64,000 nt of DNA, taken from the NCBI GenBank assembly GCA_963795485.1, contig CAWCIL010000003.1, positions 124,001 through 188,000 of the forward strand, given 5' to 3'. The notes below the pieces were generated by a model that searched no databases, was not told the origin of the DNA, and worked only from the letters and a program-made list of their open reading frames with translations. A program made the translations under genes and the position numbers. This stretch comes from AP-15 sp963795485 (GTDB taxonomy: Bacteria > Pseudomonadota > Alphaproteobacteria > ATCC43930 > CGMCC-115725). Positions 47,306 to 56,080 of the stretch are shown here, piece after piece. Each line of letters begins with the position of its first letter. Position 1 is the first letter of the stretch.

Positions 47306-48943
47306 CTACCCGAAGCGCGATACGTCGACGGCCTTTTCGGTGATGAATTCGAGCAATGCCGGGGTGCCCTCGCGGGTCTTCTCGATGCCGCGCCGGATCG
47401 CCGCCTGGATCTCGCCGGGCTCGGTCACTCGCTCGCCATAGCCGCCCAATGCCTTGGCGAAATCGGCGTAATGGCCGCTGATGTCGGTCGAGCGGTATTT
47501 CTCGGTCGCCACCGGCATGACCTTCAATTCGATTGCCATCGAAAAGTTGTTCAAGAGGATCGACAGGATCGGAATCCGCTCGCGGACCGCGGTCTCGAAA
47601 TCCATGCCGGTGAAGCCGATCGCGGCGTCGCCCCAGACGTTGATGCACAGCTTATCGGGTGCGGCGAGCTTCGCCCCCATCGCGATCCCTAGCCCATAGC
47701 CGAGCTGGGTGGTCTTGCCCCAACCGATATAGGAGAGCGGCGTCTCGCTGACCCAGAACGGCGACAGCTGATCGCGCGGGCTGCCGGCGTCATGGGTGAT
47801 GATCGTGTTCTTGACGTCAACCGTGTGCAGCAATTCCCAGATCACCCGGTAGGGCGACAAGGGCTTGGTGTTCTGGGTCAGCCGCGGCATCCACTGGCCC
47901 ATCCATTCTTCTTTCAGCGAGCGGATCTCGCGGGTGACGGCAGGCGCCCGGTCGCGGGTCTTGCCGTGCAGCCGGTCCTTGACCTCCTCCAACAGCGCGT
48001 CGAGGGTCAGCCCGGCATCGCCGACCGCGGCCAGCTCGGCCGGCACGTCCTTGTTGATGTCGGTCGAGTCGAGCGTGGCATGGACGATGCGCTTGCCCTT
48101 GGGCATCGCGGTGGCGAAGCTCGACCGGGTAAAGCTGCAGCCGATGCCGAACACCAGATCGGCGTTTTGCAGGAAGGTATGCAGCTGCTTCGAGATGCCG
48201 ATTCCGCCCGAGCCCAAGGCTAGCGGATGGTTTTCGGGGAAGGCGCTCTTGCCCGGCAGGGTGGTCATGACCGGCGCTTCGAGCAGTTCGGCCAATTGCT
48301 GCAACTGCGGCCACGCCTTCGCGTAATGCACGCCCTGGCCGGCGACGATGACCGGGCGCTGAGCCGCGACCAGGGCCTCAGCGATTTCGGAAACCGAGCG
48401 CGGGTCGGGACCGCTCTTCAGCCGCGGGGTTTTCTGGTAGTCGAGCGGCCCGCTCAGTTCTTCGCGCAGCAGGTCGGAGGGGAATTCGATCAGCACCGGC
48501 CCCGGCCGCCCGTTCTTGACTTGGGTAAAGGCGCGGCGCAGCGCTTCGACCGTGGCGTCGGCCACCGTCACCTGCTCGCACCATTTGGTGACGTTGCGAT
48601 AGTTGAGCGCGGCGTTGAAGTTGGGGCGGACCTGGTTGATGTTGCGCGCATACCCGGCCGGCAACACCACGACCGGGCAGGAATCCCCCCAGGACTGCGC
48701 GACCCCGCCAAAGGCGTTCTCGGTGCCGGGGCCGTGCTGCATGGCAAAGACCCCGATGCGGTCGCCCGAGGTGACTTTGGCGATCGCGTCGCACATATGC
48801 AGCCCGATGCGCTCCTGACGGACCATGATGGTGCGGATGTCGGCCTCGGCGGCGGCCTCGATGATCGGGTTGACCGGATAGCCGATCAGGAACTCGATCC
48901 CTTCGCGCTTCAGGATTTCGGCGACGGCGTTGGCGACTTTCAT
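47306..48943 (-). CDS. thiamine-diphosphate enzyme, acetolactate synthase-like
   Basis: 545 aa from ATG 48943 (MKVANAVAEILKREGIEFL). Catalytic Glu in TIMVRQERIGLHMCDAIAKV, FAMQHGPGTENAFGG, and the ThDP-binding GDAAIGFTGMDFETAVRERI...LLNN stretch near the C-terminus. Middle-domain VIVAGQGVHYAKAW is typical of the acetolactate-synthase fold. Related to but not clearly acetolactate synthase; sulfoacetaldehyde acetyltransferase or benzoylformate decarboxylase-like activity is equally possible. The upstream in-frame ATG (48988) adds 15 unlike residues. Confidence 0.87.
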   Translation of the reverse strand: MKVANAVAEILKREGIEFLIGYPVNPIIEAAAEADIRTIMVRQERIGLHMCDAIAKVTSGDRIGVFAMQHGPGTENAFGGVAQSWGDSCPVVVLPAGYARNINQVRPNFNAALNYRNVTKWCEQVTVADATVEALRRAFTQVKNGRPGPVLIEFPSDLLREELSGPLDYQKTPRLKSGPDPRSVSEIAEALVAAQRPVIVAGQGVHYAKAWPQLQQLAELLEAPVMTTLPGKSAFPENHPLALGSGGIGISKQLHTFLQNADLVFGIGCSFTRSSFATAMPKGKRIVHATLDSTDINKDVPAELAAVGDAGLTLDALLEEVKDRLHGKTRDRAPAVTREIRSLKEEWMGQWMPRLTQNTKPLSPYRVIWELLHTVDVKNTIITHDAGSPRDQLSPFWVSETPLSYIGWGKTTQLGYGLGIAMGAKLAAPDKLCINVWGDAAIGFTGMDFETAVRERIPILSILLNNFSMAIELKVMPVATEKYRSTDISGHYADFAKALGGYGERVTEPGEIQAAIRRGIEKTREGTPALLEFITEKAVDVSRFG

Positions 48944-49076
48944 CGGGAACCCTCCTCGGTCGGCAGGTGTCGGGTGCGATTGTGGCACAACCGGCGACCG
49001 GCGCGCGAGTTCTGTCGTATCCTTGATGCGAATGCTTTGGTAGAATTATCGAACCGCTTGGTAGATGGGTAGAAGA

Positions 49077-49331
49077 ATGGGCCTGAACATCAAAAGCGAA
49101 GAGGCGCACCGCCTCGTCCGGGAATTGGCGAGGCTCACCGGAGAAAGCATGACGGCGGCGGTCACCGAGGCGGTTCGGGAACGGCTCGAGCGCATCCGCC
49201 GCGAGCGCGGAGCCAGCCTCGCCGAGCGCTTGCTGGCAATCGGCAGAGATTGTGCTGCGCACCTCGCTGAGTCGCTCAGATCGGCCGACCATGGCGATTT
49301 GCTCTACGACGAGCGCGGGTTGCCGCGGTGA
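49077..49331 (+). CDS. vapB: VapB-type antitoxin
   Basis: 84 aa. MGLNIKSEEAHRLVRELARL, TGESMTAAVTEAVRERLERI and the RRERG linker fit the PSK-type transcription factor (Rv0623-like) antitoxins, which bind DNA and neutralise a PIN-domain toxin. ATG 49077 chosen over 49065 because MGLNIKS is the family start. The stop overlaps the vapC start as GTGA, typical of such pairs. Confidence 0.88.
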   Translation: MGLNIKSEEAHRLVRELARLTGESMTAAVTEAVRERLERIRRERGASLAERLLAIGRDCAAHLAESLRSADHGDLLYDERGLPR

Positions 49332-49723
49332 TCGTCGATACCTCGGCGCTGATTGCGATCCTGCGCGACGAACCCGAGGCAGCGCTCTTCGCCGCGGCGA
49401 TCGAGGCCGATCCTCAGCGCCGCATCTCGGCGGCCAATTTTCTGGAAGCGGCGATCGTCATCGACCTCGCCGGCGATCCGATCGCCAGCCGCCGCTTCGA
49501 CGACCTGGTGCAAGAGGCGGGGTTCGCGATCGAGCCGGTCACCCAGGTTCAGGCGAGGGTCGCCCGCGAGGCCTACCGCGATTTCGGCCGCGGCAGCGGG
49601 CATCCCGCGCGCCTGAATTTCGGCGACTGCTTCGCCTACGCGTTGGCAAGGACCAGCGGCGAGCCCCTGCTCTTCAAAGGCAACGATTTCGTACACACCG
49701 ACATCGCGCCGGCAGTGCGGTAA
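49328..49723 (+). CDS. vapC: VapC-type PIN-domain ribonuclease toxin
   Basis: 131 aa from GTG 49328. The four acidic residues of the PIN active site are seen in MIVDTSALIAIL (Asp), FLEAAIVID (Glu), LNFGDCFAYALA (Asp) and KGNDFVHTDI (Asp). VapC toxins cleave RNA, often tRNA, in stress or when the antitoxin is lost. The preceding gene is vapB. A complete module. Confidence 0.92.
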   Translation: MIVDTSALIAILRDEPEAALFAAAIEADPQRRISAANFLEAAIVIDLAGDPIASRRFDDLVQEAGFAIEPVTQVQARVAREAYRDFGRGSGHPARLNFGDCFAYALARTSGEPLLFKGNDFVHTDIAPAVR

Positions 49724-49953
49724 GCATGCGCCGGGCCAGCGAAAGGCCAAGGGGCGGGGTTACACGCTCGCGGCACCGGCACCGCCCGCGGCAACTGTGG
49801 CGCCGGCTTGCCGCGGTCGCGGGCGCCCCTTATTATCTGCGGCCGGGCCGAACCGGAAGCCGACCACCATGCTGTCTTGCTGCGAGCCGACCTTGCGCCG
49901 ATCGCGGCGGCTCTTATGAGCTGACCCGGCAGCCGCCGGCGATCGGGATTGGA

Positions 49954-50484
49954 ATGTCGAACGACCCCCAACTGCGTGGCCCGTCGGTGCGCCGCGTCCC
50001 CGAGGGCGACAATCGCGAGCGCATGATCTGCGCCGAATGTGGCTATGTTCTTTATGACAACCCGAAGATCGTGGTCGGCTCAGTCGCCCGCTGGGGTGAG
50101 CGCATTTTGTTATGCCGGCGCTCGATCGAGCCGCGCCACGGCTTTTGGACGTTGCCCGCGGGTTATCTCGAGCTCGACGAGTCAGCCAGCGCCGGCGCCG
50201 AGCGCGAAGCGTGGGAGGAGGCGCACGCCCGGATCGAGATCGAGGGCCTGCTGGCGATCTACGACATCCCGCGGATCAGCCAAGTGCAGCTGGTTTATCG
50301 CGCGCGGCTATTGGACGAAGCGGTGACGGCGGGGCCGGAAAGCCTCGAAGTGCGGCTCTTCGGCTGGGACGAAATCCCGTGGGCCGAGCTAGCCTTTCCC
50401 TCGAACCGCTGGGCCTTGCAGCACGACCGCGAGGCGCGGGCGAGCCGCGACTTCACCACCCGCATCAACCCGCCCGGCTTTTAG
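49954..50484 (+). CDS. NUDIX hydrolase with N-terminal zinc ribbon
   Basis: 176 aa from ATG 49954. MICAECGYVLYDNPKIVVGS holds a CxxC half ribbon, then GYLELDESASAGAEREAWEEA, the NUDIX box (G-x5-E...REAWEEA). The layout resembles NUDIX proteins with an N-terminal CxxC motif, such as NudC-related enzymes. It probably hydrolyses a nucleoside diphosphate derivative. The preceding 230 bp are open in this frame but unlike the family. Confidence 0.87.
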   Translation: MSNDPQLRGPSVRRVPEGDNRERMICAECGYVLYDNPKIVVGSVARWGERILLCRRSIEPRHGFWTLPAGYLELDESASAGAEREAWEEAHARIEIEGLLAIYDIPRISQVQLVYRARLLDEAVTAGPESLEVRLFGWDEIPWAELAFPSNRWALQHDREARASRDFTTRINPPGF

Positions 50485-50505
50485 AGCGAACTGCCAACCC
50501 CATTT

Positions 50506-50589
50506 GTCATCGCGAGCAAAGCGAAGCAATCTCGGCCGCTGGGGCTAACCCCGTTCGAGCTGCTTCGTCGCTATGCTCCTCGCAATGAC
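50506..50589. repeat. dispersed palindromic element (GTCAT...ATGAC)
   Basis: The element begins GTCATCGCGAGCAAAGCGAAGC and ends GCTATGCTCCTCGCAATGAC; the halves are inverted and share GCTTCG/CGAAGC arms. This is the common alphaproteobacterial intergenic palindrome type, about 84 bp. It lies between converging NUDIX and rpsU genes and may help end transcription. Confidence 0.75.
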
Positions 50590-50614
50590 ACCCCTGCCTT
50601 GGTCGAAGTCTTTT

Positions 50615-50818
50615 TTAGTAGCCTTCGCGCTCCATGCGTTTGCGAAGCAGCTTGCGATAGCGGCGCACCGCTTCGGCTCGTTCGCGGGCCCGCCGCTCCG
50701 ACGGCTTCTCATAGCTGCGCCGCAATTTCATCTCTCGGAACACGCCCTCGCGCTGCATTTTTTTCTTTAAGGCCCGGAGGGCCTGGTCGACGTTGTTGTC
50801 GCGGACGAGGACTTGCAC
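50615..50818 (-). CDS. rpsU: 30S ribosomal protein S21
   Basis: 67 aa from GTG 50818. VQVLVRDNNVDQALRALKKK, QREGVFREMKLRRSYEKPSE, then the Arg-rich tail YRKLLRKRMEREGY. S21 binds the 30S platform and helps initiation. I start at GTG because the earlier frame from 50869 would add 17 residues unlike the family. Its promoter would lie in the 155 bp up to def, the divergent gene. Confidence 0.95.
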   Translation of the reverse strand: MQVLVRDNNVDQALRALKKKMQREGVFREMKLRRSYEKPSERRARERAEAVRRYRKLLRKRMEREGY

Positions 50819-50973
50819 GGCGGCTCGGCTCCGTTCCAGAGGCTGTCGGCCGCAGCCTCGCTGCGGCAATCCGACGCTTATCTAGCACCGCCGGCGCCCG
50901 ATGTGAAGGCGGCGAATCGCGATTGGCCCGGCTGGCGCTTTACCGGCGGCGCCGCGCGCCGCATATTTGCGGC

Positions 50974-51537
50974 ATGGCTCTCTTGAAAATCGCCCGGATG
51001 GGCAACCCGGCGCTGCGCATGCCCGCCGCCGCGGTCGAGGACCCGCAGGCGCCGTGGGTGCGCCGGCTGGTCGAGGACATGATCGAGACGATGGAGGATG
51101 CCGGCGGCACCGGGCTTGCGGCGCCCCAGGTGCACCAGCCGTGGCGGATCATCTTGTTCTTTGTCTCCGGGGAACGCTTGACCGAATTGCCGGGCGACAC
51201 GGCCCTGGATTTGACCGTGCTGATCAACCCCGCGGTCGAGCCCTTGGGGGGTGAACGGGCCTTCGGCTGGGAGGGCTGCCTATCGGTTCCGGGGCTGCGC
51301 GGCGTCGTCCCGCGCCATCTGCGCATCCGCTACCGTGCGACCGGCCTCGACGGCGAGAGGATCGAGCGCGAGGCCGCAGGTTTTCACGCCCGCGTCGTCC
51401 AGCACGAATGCGATCATCTGGACGGCGTTCTGTACCCGCAGCGGATGGTCGATCAGCGGCACCTGTTCTTCCTGGAGGAATTGCAGCGCCATCCGGTCGA
51501 CCTCGCGTCGTTTCTCGCCGAGATGCCCGCGGCATGA
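50974..51537 (+). CDS. def: peptide deformylase
   Basis: 187 aa. Motif 1 GTGLAAPQV, motif 2 EGCLSVPGLRG with the metal-binding Cys, and motif 3 QHECDHLDGVLYPQRM with the two His and Glu. It removes the formyl group from nascent chains. The ATG at 50974 gives MALLKIARMGNPALRM, the family start. Its TGA overlaps the ATG of the COQ9 gene. Confidence 0.95.
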   Translation: MALLKIARMGNPALRMPAAAVEDPQAPWVRRLVEDMIETMEDAGGTGLAAPQVHQPWRIILFFVSGERLTELPGDTALDLTVLINPAVEPLGGERAFGWEGCLSVPGLRGVVPRHLRIRYRATGLDGERIEREAAGFHARVVQHECDHLDGVLYPQRMVDQRHLFFLEELQRHPVDLASFLAEMPAA

Positions 51538-52172
51538 TGAGCCCGCTCGCCGACACGCAGCGCGCCGCCTTGATCGAGGCGATGCTGCCCGATGTGGCGT
51601 TCGACGGCTGGTCGCGCGCGGCGCTGCGGGCGGGGGCGCGCCGGCTCGCCGTGCCTTCCCGCGAAGCGCTGGCGCTGTTCCCGGGCGGGGCCGCCGATCT
51701 CGTCGCCGCCTTCAGCCGCTGGGCCGACTGGCAGACGGTCGACCGGCTCGAAGCCCTGCCGCTCGACGCGCTGCGGTCCTCAGAGCGGATCGCGCTGGCA
51801 ATCGGCGTTCGTCTCGAAATCGTCGAGCCGTGGCGCGAGGCGGTCCGCCGGTCGCTGACCATCCTGGCATTGCCGCAGAACGCGCCATTGGCGATGCGCC
51901 TCGGGTACGAGACCGTCGACGCGATCTGGTATGCCGCCGGCGACACCGCCACCGATTTCAGCTTTTATACGAAGCGCCTGACCCTGGCCGCGATCTATGG
52001 AGCCGCGGTGCTCTATTGGCTCGACGACCGTTCCGAGGGCTTCGCCGAGACCCGCGCTTTTGTCGAGCGCCGCCTTGCCGCGGTCGCCCGCATCGGCCGC
52101 GCCCGGCGCGATTTCGAGAGCGTCCTCCAGCAATTGCCCAACCCGCTCCGGCTGCTGCGGCCGTCGCGCTGA
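51534..52172 (+). CDS. COQ9-like ubiquinone-biosynthesis protein
   Basis: 212 aa. LIEAMLPDVAFDGWSRAALR, REALALFPGGAADLVAAF, FYTKRLTLAAIYGAAVLYWL and DDRSEGFAETRAFVERRL match COQ9. The bacterial family is known as rpsU-divergently transcribed (TIGR02396), and here rpsU is divergent with def inserted between. COQ9 is a lipid-binding partner of the COQ7 hydroxylase in ubiquinone synthesis. Tandem ATGs at 51534 and 51537 overlap the def stop. Confidence 0.92.
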   Translation: MMSPLADTQRAALIEAMLPDVAFDGWSRAALRAGARRLAVPSREALALFPGGAADLVAAFSRWADWQTVDRLEALPLDALRSSERIALAIGVRLEIVEPWREAVRRSLTILALPQNAPLAMRLGYETVDAIWYAAGDTATDFSFYTKRLTLAAIYGAAVLYWLDDRSEGFAETRAFVERRLAAVARIGRARRDFESVLQQLPNPLRLLRPSR

Positions 52173-52203
52173 ACCCATCGTCGCGCTGACCCCGCGTTCG
52201 CGC

Positions 52204-53298
52204 TCAACCCGTTTCTCGGCGGTGCGGGATCAGGCGCGTGACATGCCCCATCTTGCGGCCGGGCCGGATTTCGTGCTTGCCATAGAGGTGCAGCTTGGCG
52301 AGCGGGTCGTTGAGCGCGTCGCGCCAGTTCTCGACGTCGCCGCCGATCAGGTTCGTCATGACCGCGTCGGAATGGTTCGCGACCGAGCCCAGCGGCAGTC
52401 CGCACAAGGCGCGCACCAGCTGCTCGAACTGGCTGGTGACGCAGGCGTCGATCGTCCAATGCCCGGAATTGTGCGGCCGCGGGGCGAGCTCGTTGACCAG
52501 GATCCCGCCCGACTGGGTCACGAACATTTCGACCGCGAGCACGCCGACGAGGTCGAGCCTCTCGGCCACGTGGCGCGCGATCGCCTCGGCCCGCATCGCC
52601 GTTTCGGGCTTGATCCGCGCCGGCGCGATGGTGGTGTCGAGGATGTGCGCGGTGTGCTGGTTCTCGACCGGCGGATAAGTCGCCCAGGCGCCGTTTCGGC
52701 CGCGCGCGACGATGACCGAGATTTCGCAGGCGAAGTCGACAAAGCGTTCGAGGATGCCGATCTCGCCGCCCATTCTGTGCCACGCCTCGTCGGGCCGGGT
52801 CTCGGCGGTTAGCGTCACTTGGCCCTTGCCGTCATAGCCCATGCGCACGCTCTTGAGCACCGCCGGACAACCGAAATCCGGCATCGCCCGCGCCAAGGCC
52901 GCCGCGTCGGCGACCTCGCGGTAGGCCGTGGTGGCGACCTCGATCGAGCGCAGGAAGTCCTTTTCCCTCAGGCGGTCCTGGGTGATTTCGAGGATCTCGG
53001 GCCGCGGCAGCACCGGCTTCGAGGCGGCCACCCGGCGGACCGCCGCGGCCGGGATGTTCTCGAATTCGAAGGTGGCGACGTCGATCAAAGCGGCGAAGCG
53101 GTCGAGTGCCGTCAGATCCGAGAATTCGGCGACGGTGGCGGCGCAGACCTGTGTGCCCGGGCTGTCCTGCCGGGCGGCAAAGACATGGCAGCGGTAGCCG
53201 AGCCGCGCCGCGGCGAGGGCGGTCATGCGGCCAAGCTGGCCGCCGCCCAAAATGCCGATCGTGGCCCCTGGGGCCAGCGCCTTCGCCACTGCCGACAT
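52204..53298 (-). CDS. purK: N5-carboxyaminoimidazole ribonucleotide synthase
   Basis: 364 aa, ATP-grasp fold. TIGILGGGQLGRMTALAAAR, FEFENIPAAAV, VLKSVRMGYDGKGQ, EISVIVARGRNG, VLAVEMFVTQSGGILVNELA and RPHNSGHWTIDAC are the PurK signatures. It makes N5-CAIR from AIR, bicarbonate and ATP in purine synthesis. The ATG overlaps the purE stop as TGATG, showing coupling. Confidence 0.95.
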   Translation of the reverse strand: MSAVAKALAPGATIGILGGGQLGRMTALAAARLGYRCHVFAARQDSPGTQVCAATVAEFSDLTALDRFAALIDVATFEFENIPAAAVRRVAASKPVLPRPEILEITQDRLREKDFLRSIEVATTAYREVADAAALARAMPDFGCPAVLKSVRMGYDGKGQVTLTAETRPDEAWHRMGGEIGILERFVDFACEISVIVARGRNGAWATYPPVENQHTAHILDTTIAPARIKPETAMRAEAIARHVAERLDLVGVLAVEMFVTQSGGILVNELAPRPHNSGHWTIDACVTSQFEQLVRALCGLPLGSVANHSDAVMTNLIGGDVENWRDALNDPLAKLHLYGKHEIRPGRKMGHVTRLIPHRRETG

Positions 53299-53792
53299 CA
53301 CGCCGGTTCCGGCTGGGGGGCGACACTTTGCGTCTGCGCCTGCCGCCAGCCGTCGAGCGCCCGTTCGGCGGCGGGGTCCCCGAGCCCGAGAATCGCCGCG
53401 GCGAAGAGGGCGGCGTTGACCGCACCCGCCTCGCCGATCGCAAACGTCGCCACAGGGACCCCGGCCGGCATCTGCACGATCGACAACAGGCTGTCCACCC
53501 CCTTCAACACGCGGCTCTCGATCGGCACGCCGAGCACCGGCAGCGAGGTCAGGGCCGCGGTCATGCCGGGCAGATGGGCCGCACCCCCGGCTCCGGCGAT
53601 GATCGCGCGCAGGCCCCGCGAGCGGGCGCCGCGGGCATATTCGTAGAGCCGATCCGGGGTTCGATGCGCCGAGACGATACGCGCCTCGTGGGCGATCCCG
53701 AGCCGGTCGAGAGTGTCCGCAGCATGCCGCATCGTGCGCCAATCGGATTGGCTGCCCATGATGATCCCGACCGCGGGACCGGCTTCGCTCAT
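53298..53792 (-). CDS. purE: N5-carboxyaminoimidazole ribonucleotide mutase
   Basis: 164 aa. GIIMGSQSDWRTMRHAAD, SAHRTPDRLYEYA with the catalytic His, IIAGAGGAAHLPGM, and LGVPIE...DSLLSIVQMPAGVPVAT are class I PurE signatures. It converts N5-CAIR to CAIR in step 6 of purine synthesis. Upstream gene of purEK. Its start lies 126 bp from the DUF465 stop. Confidence 0.96.
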   Translation of the reverse strand: MSEAGPAVGIIMGSQSDWRTMRHAADTLDRLGIAHEARIVSAHRTPDRLYEYARGARSRGLRAIIAGAGGAAHLPGMTAALTSLPVLGVPIESRVLKGVDSLLSIVQMPAGVPVATFAIGEAGAVNAALFAAAILGLGDPAAERALDGWRQAQTQSVAPQPEPA

Positions 53793-53918
53793 TCGGTTCC
53801 TTTCAACATCATGCGCGTCGGAACTTTGGCGCCGTCGGTCTCGCTGCGCACCGCGACATCATTATAGGAGCAGCTCTAGACCGCACAAGCCGCGCCCGGG
53901 CGCTGTGCGATGACGCAG

Positions 53919-54122
53919 CTAGGCAATGATGTCGGGCAAGAGCTCGCTTTCGACTTTCGAGATCTGGTCCTTGAGCAGCAGCTTCCGTTTCTTCAGCCGC
54001 TGCAGCTGAAGCTGGTCGAACGGGGTGCGCTCGGAAAGCCGCGCGATCACGTCGTCGAGATCGCGGTGTTCGGTCTTCAACGCAGCAAGCTTTGCCTTCA
54101 GCGACTCGGTGTCGAGATCCAT
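53919..54122 (-). CDS. DUF465 (YdcH-type) small coiled-coil protein, copy A
   Basis: 67 aa. MDLDTESLKAKLAALKTEHR, DLDDVIARLSERTPFDQLQL, QRLKKRKLLLKDQISKVESE: the classic DUF465 helical hairpin with LKKRKLLLKDQI. Function unknown. Same strand as purEK and about 126 bp upstream of purE. A second family member lies at 55537. Confidence 0.9.
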   Translation of the reverse strand: MDLDTESLKAKLAALKTEHRDLDDVIARLSERTPFDQLQLQRLKKRKLLLKDQISKVESELLPDIIA

Positions 54123-54163
54123 GGCCGGTTGGCGCGAAATTCCCCGCGACTATATCATCTCGA

Positions 54164-54727
54164 ATGAGCCCGGTCGCCGGCATCGTGCAGGAGAGCGTCG
54201 TGCAGCAGGCCGTCGACTCTCCCGAGGACGCGGCCTCGGCGCGCGCGGAGCTGTGGCGGTTCGCGTTGGGGTATTACGCGCAGCCCGGCGTCGCCGCGGC
54301 GCTGCTTGCCCTGCAGGACCGCGAGCGCCTCGATGTGAACCTGATCCTGTTCGCGCTCTGGCATGGTCTCAGCGGGCGCGGGCGGCTCGACCGCGCAGGG
54401 TTGGCTGCGGCCGACCGGACGGTTGGCGCGCTGCGCAGCGAACTGATCGAGCCGTTGCGGGCGTTGCGGCGGCGGCTCAAACCGCATCCCGACCCGGACA
54501 TCCGGAGCTTGCGCGAGGCCGTCAAGGCGATCGAGATCGAGGCCGAGCAGGTGGCGTTGCATCGGCTCGCGGCAAACGCCGCTTCACCGGTCGGCATCGT
54601 CGACCGGAGCGCACGAACCGCCGACGCCGAGGCCAATCTCGCGCTCTGCCTCGGACCGGACGGGACCTCGGCGGCGGAAGCCGCAATCATCCGCGATCGG
54701 CTCGCGTCCTTTGTCGGGGATCGCTGA
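54164..54727 (+). CDS. TIGR02444 family protein
   Basis: 187 aa from ATG 54164. ELWRFALGYYAQPGVAAALL, ALQDRERLDVNLILFALWHG and the following helical part (LRALRRRL, VKAIEIEAEQVALHRL) match TIGR02444/DUF2390. Function unknown, found beside DUF465 genes in alphaproteobacteria. Divergent from DUF465 copy A, 41 bp apart. Confidence 0.85.
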   Translation: MSPVAGIVQESVVQQAVDSPEDAASARAELWRFALGYYAQPGVAAALLALQDRERLDVNLILFALWHGLSGRGRLDRAGLAAADRTVGALRSELIEPLRALRRRLKPHPDPDIRSLREAVKAIEIEAEQVALHRLAANAASPVGIVDRSARTADAEANLALCLGPDGTSAAEAAIIRDRLASFVGDR

Positions 54728-54768
54728 GCTGGAGCGGTTTTCGGTCAGGCTGCATCCGGACGCGGGCG

Positions 54769-54810
54769 AACCCCCTCACCCTTTCCTCCCTCCCAGCAGG
54801 GGAGGGGGTT
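54769..54810. repeat. intergenic palindrome overlapping the 3' end of ubiX
   Basis: AACCCCCTC ... GGGGAGGGGGTT arms surround CACCCTTTCCTCCCTCCCAG. It covers the last codons of ubiX, whose tail PPPLLGGRKG is encoded by the element. Related to the palindromes at 45082, 47248 and 60985. Confidence 0.55.
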
Positions 54811-55414
54811 GCGCAGGCTTGGCGAGTTGCGCAGGGTTGGGTTCGCCCCAACGTCTGACTGTCCCGGTGTCGAGCCCGAACAGATCGAGGATGCGGCCGA
54901 GGGTCTGATCGACGATGTCGGCGATGGTTGCCGGCTTGGCGTAAAAGGCCGGCACCGGCGGGGCGATGATCGCGCCCATCTCGGACAATGCGGTCATCGA
55001 GCGCAGGTGGCCGGTGTGGAGCGGAGTCTCGCGCACGACGAGGACCAGGCGCCGCCGTTCCTTCAGCACCACATCCGCCGCCCGGGTCAATAGGGTCGTG
55101 GTCACGCCGCTGGCGATCTCGGCCATGCTGCGGATCGAGCAGGGAACGACGGCCATCCCGAGCGTGCGAAACGAGCCCGACGAGATCGGCGCCGCCATGT
55201 CGCCGATCGCGTGCACGACATCGGCGCGGGCGCGCACCGCCGCCGGCTTCAGATCGGTTTCGAGCGCCAGGGTCACCTCGGCCGCGCGGCTGATCACCAG
55301 ATGGGTCTCGATAGGCAATGGCCGCAGCAGCTCGAGCAACCGCGCGCCGTAGATCGCGCCGGAAGCGCCGCTGATCCCGACGATCAGGCGGGGAATTTCG
55401 GAAATTTCGGCCAT
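54776..55414 (-). CDS. ubiX: flavin prenyltransferase UbiX
   Basis: 212 aa. LIVGISGASGAIYGARLLEL, HLVISRAAEVTLALE, ISSGSFRTLGMAVVPCSIRS, MAEIASGVTTTLLTRAADVV, LVLVVRETPLHTGHLRSM. It makes prenylated FMN for UbiD decarboxylase in ubiquinone synthesis; no ubiD is in the window. The C-terminal ~25 residues lie in a repeat and are probably non-essential. It shares its half of the region with COQ9, another ubiquinone gene. Confidence 0.93.
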   Translation of the reverse strand: MAEISEIPRLIVGISGASGAIYGARLLELLRPLPIETHLVISRAAEVTLALETDLKPAAVRARADVVHAIGDMAAPISSGSFRTLGMAVVPCSIRSMAEIASGVTTTLLTRAADVVLKERRRLVLVVRETPLHTGHLRSMTALSEMGAIIAPPVPAFYAKPATIADIVDQTLGRILDLFGLDTGTVRRWGEPNPAQLAKPAQPPPLLGGRKG

Positions 55415-55536
55415 AGGCCCCTCTGTGCAAAATACCGTCGTGACATATTTTCGTCATCAGGGCCGGCGACCTCTGGCCGGCTGGTCGGGGCGGCGTTACC
55501 ATCGTTCGGTGCTATCGTCTATGAGGAGGGTTGTGC

Positions 55537-55704
55537 ATGTCGCTGCAGGATCGCATCGGGGCGCTCAAGCAAAAGCACGCGGCACTGGAACGCGCCATCG
55601 ATGAGGAGAACGCCCGCCCGCTGCCGAACGATGATGCAATCTCCGATCTGAAGCGTCAAAAGCTCCGCATCAAGGACGAAATCTTTCAATTGGAGAGCCA
55701 GTAG
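55537..55704 (+). CDS. DUF465 (YdcH-type) small protein, copy B
   Basis: 55 aa: MSLQDRIGALKQKHAALERA, IDEENARPLPNDDAISDLKR, QKLRIKDEIFQLESQ, then TAG. The LKRQKLRIKDEI end is diagnostic of DUF465. GAGGAGGG is ten bases upstream of the ATG. The terminator at 55735 ends the transcript. Paralogous to copy A at 53919. Confidence 0.88.
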   Translation: MSLQDRIGALKQKHAALERAIDEENARPLPNDDAISDLKRQKLRIKDEIFQLESQ

Positions 55705-55734
55705 CGCGCCGCGATCGGCGGTTGCGACTTTGCT

Positions 55735-55769
55735 CAAAAACCGGGAGGAAAAATTCCCCCGGTTTTTTT
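55735..55769 (+). terminator. Rho-independent terminator of the DUF465 copy B gene
   Basis: AAAAACCGGG-A-GGAA, three-base loop, TTCCCCCGGTTTTTTT: a GC-rich stem flanked by A and T runs, the T run of seven downstream. It lies 30 bp after the stop codon at 55704. Confidence 0.85.
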
Positions 55770-56080
55770 GCGGCCCGCCCTGCCGAGACTTGGATCGGCC
55801 GCGGGCGGTGATCCGCGTCAGCAATTATCGAGCATTCCGCGCGCTTGCGATGTTCGGTAGAATATGGACTCTATAACCATGCCATAGGTTGATGAGAGAT
55901 CTGTATCAGTGCCTCCGATAAGAAAGTCTCGATTATAACGAGAATTGGATTAAGATATTTGAAAGGTGTTAAAACTTCGTCTGAAATGGGTTGACTACTG
56001 GTCTCGTGTGGATGATTTTCTCGCGCCGGGCAAATCTAGCTCGGTATCTAAATGTAAACGTATTGTAACGGGAGGACACT
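55770..56080 (+). promoter_or_regulatory. AT-rich leader of the secreted protein gene
   Basis: About 310 bp with strikingly low GC. It contains an inverted repeat TCTCG-N7-CGAGA at 55927-55943 that could be a regulator site, a TTGACT hexamer at 55991 (possible -35), and GGAGG at 56071-56075 before the ATG at 56081. No gene is supported. Confidence 0.5.

Noticed and set aside
47306..48943. True acetolactate synthase (ilvB)
   Set aside because: ThDP fold is clear, but there is no ilvN or ilvC neighbour and the residues around the catalytic region differ; a general family name is safer.
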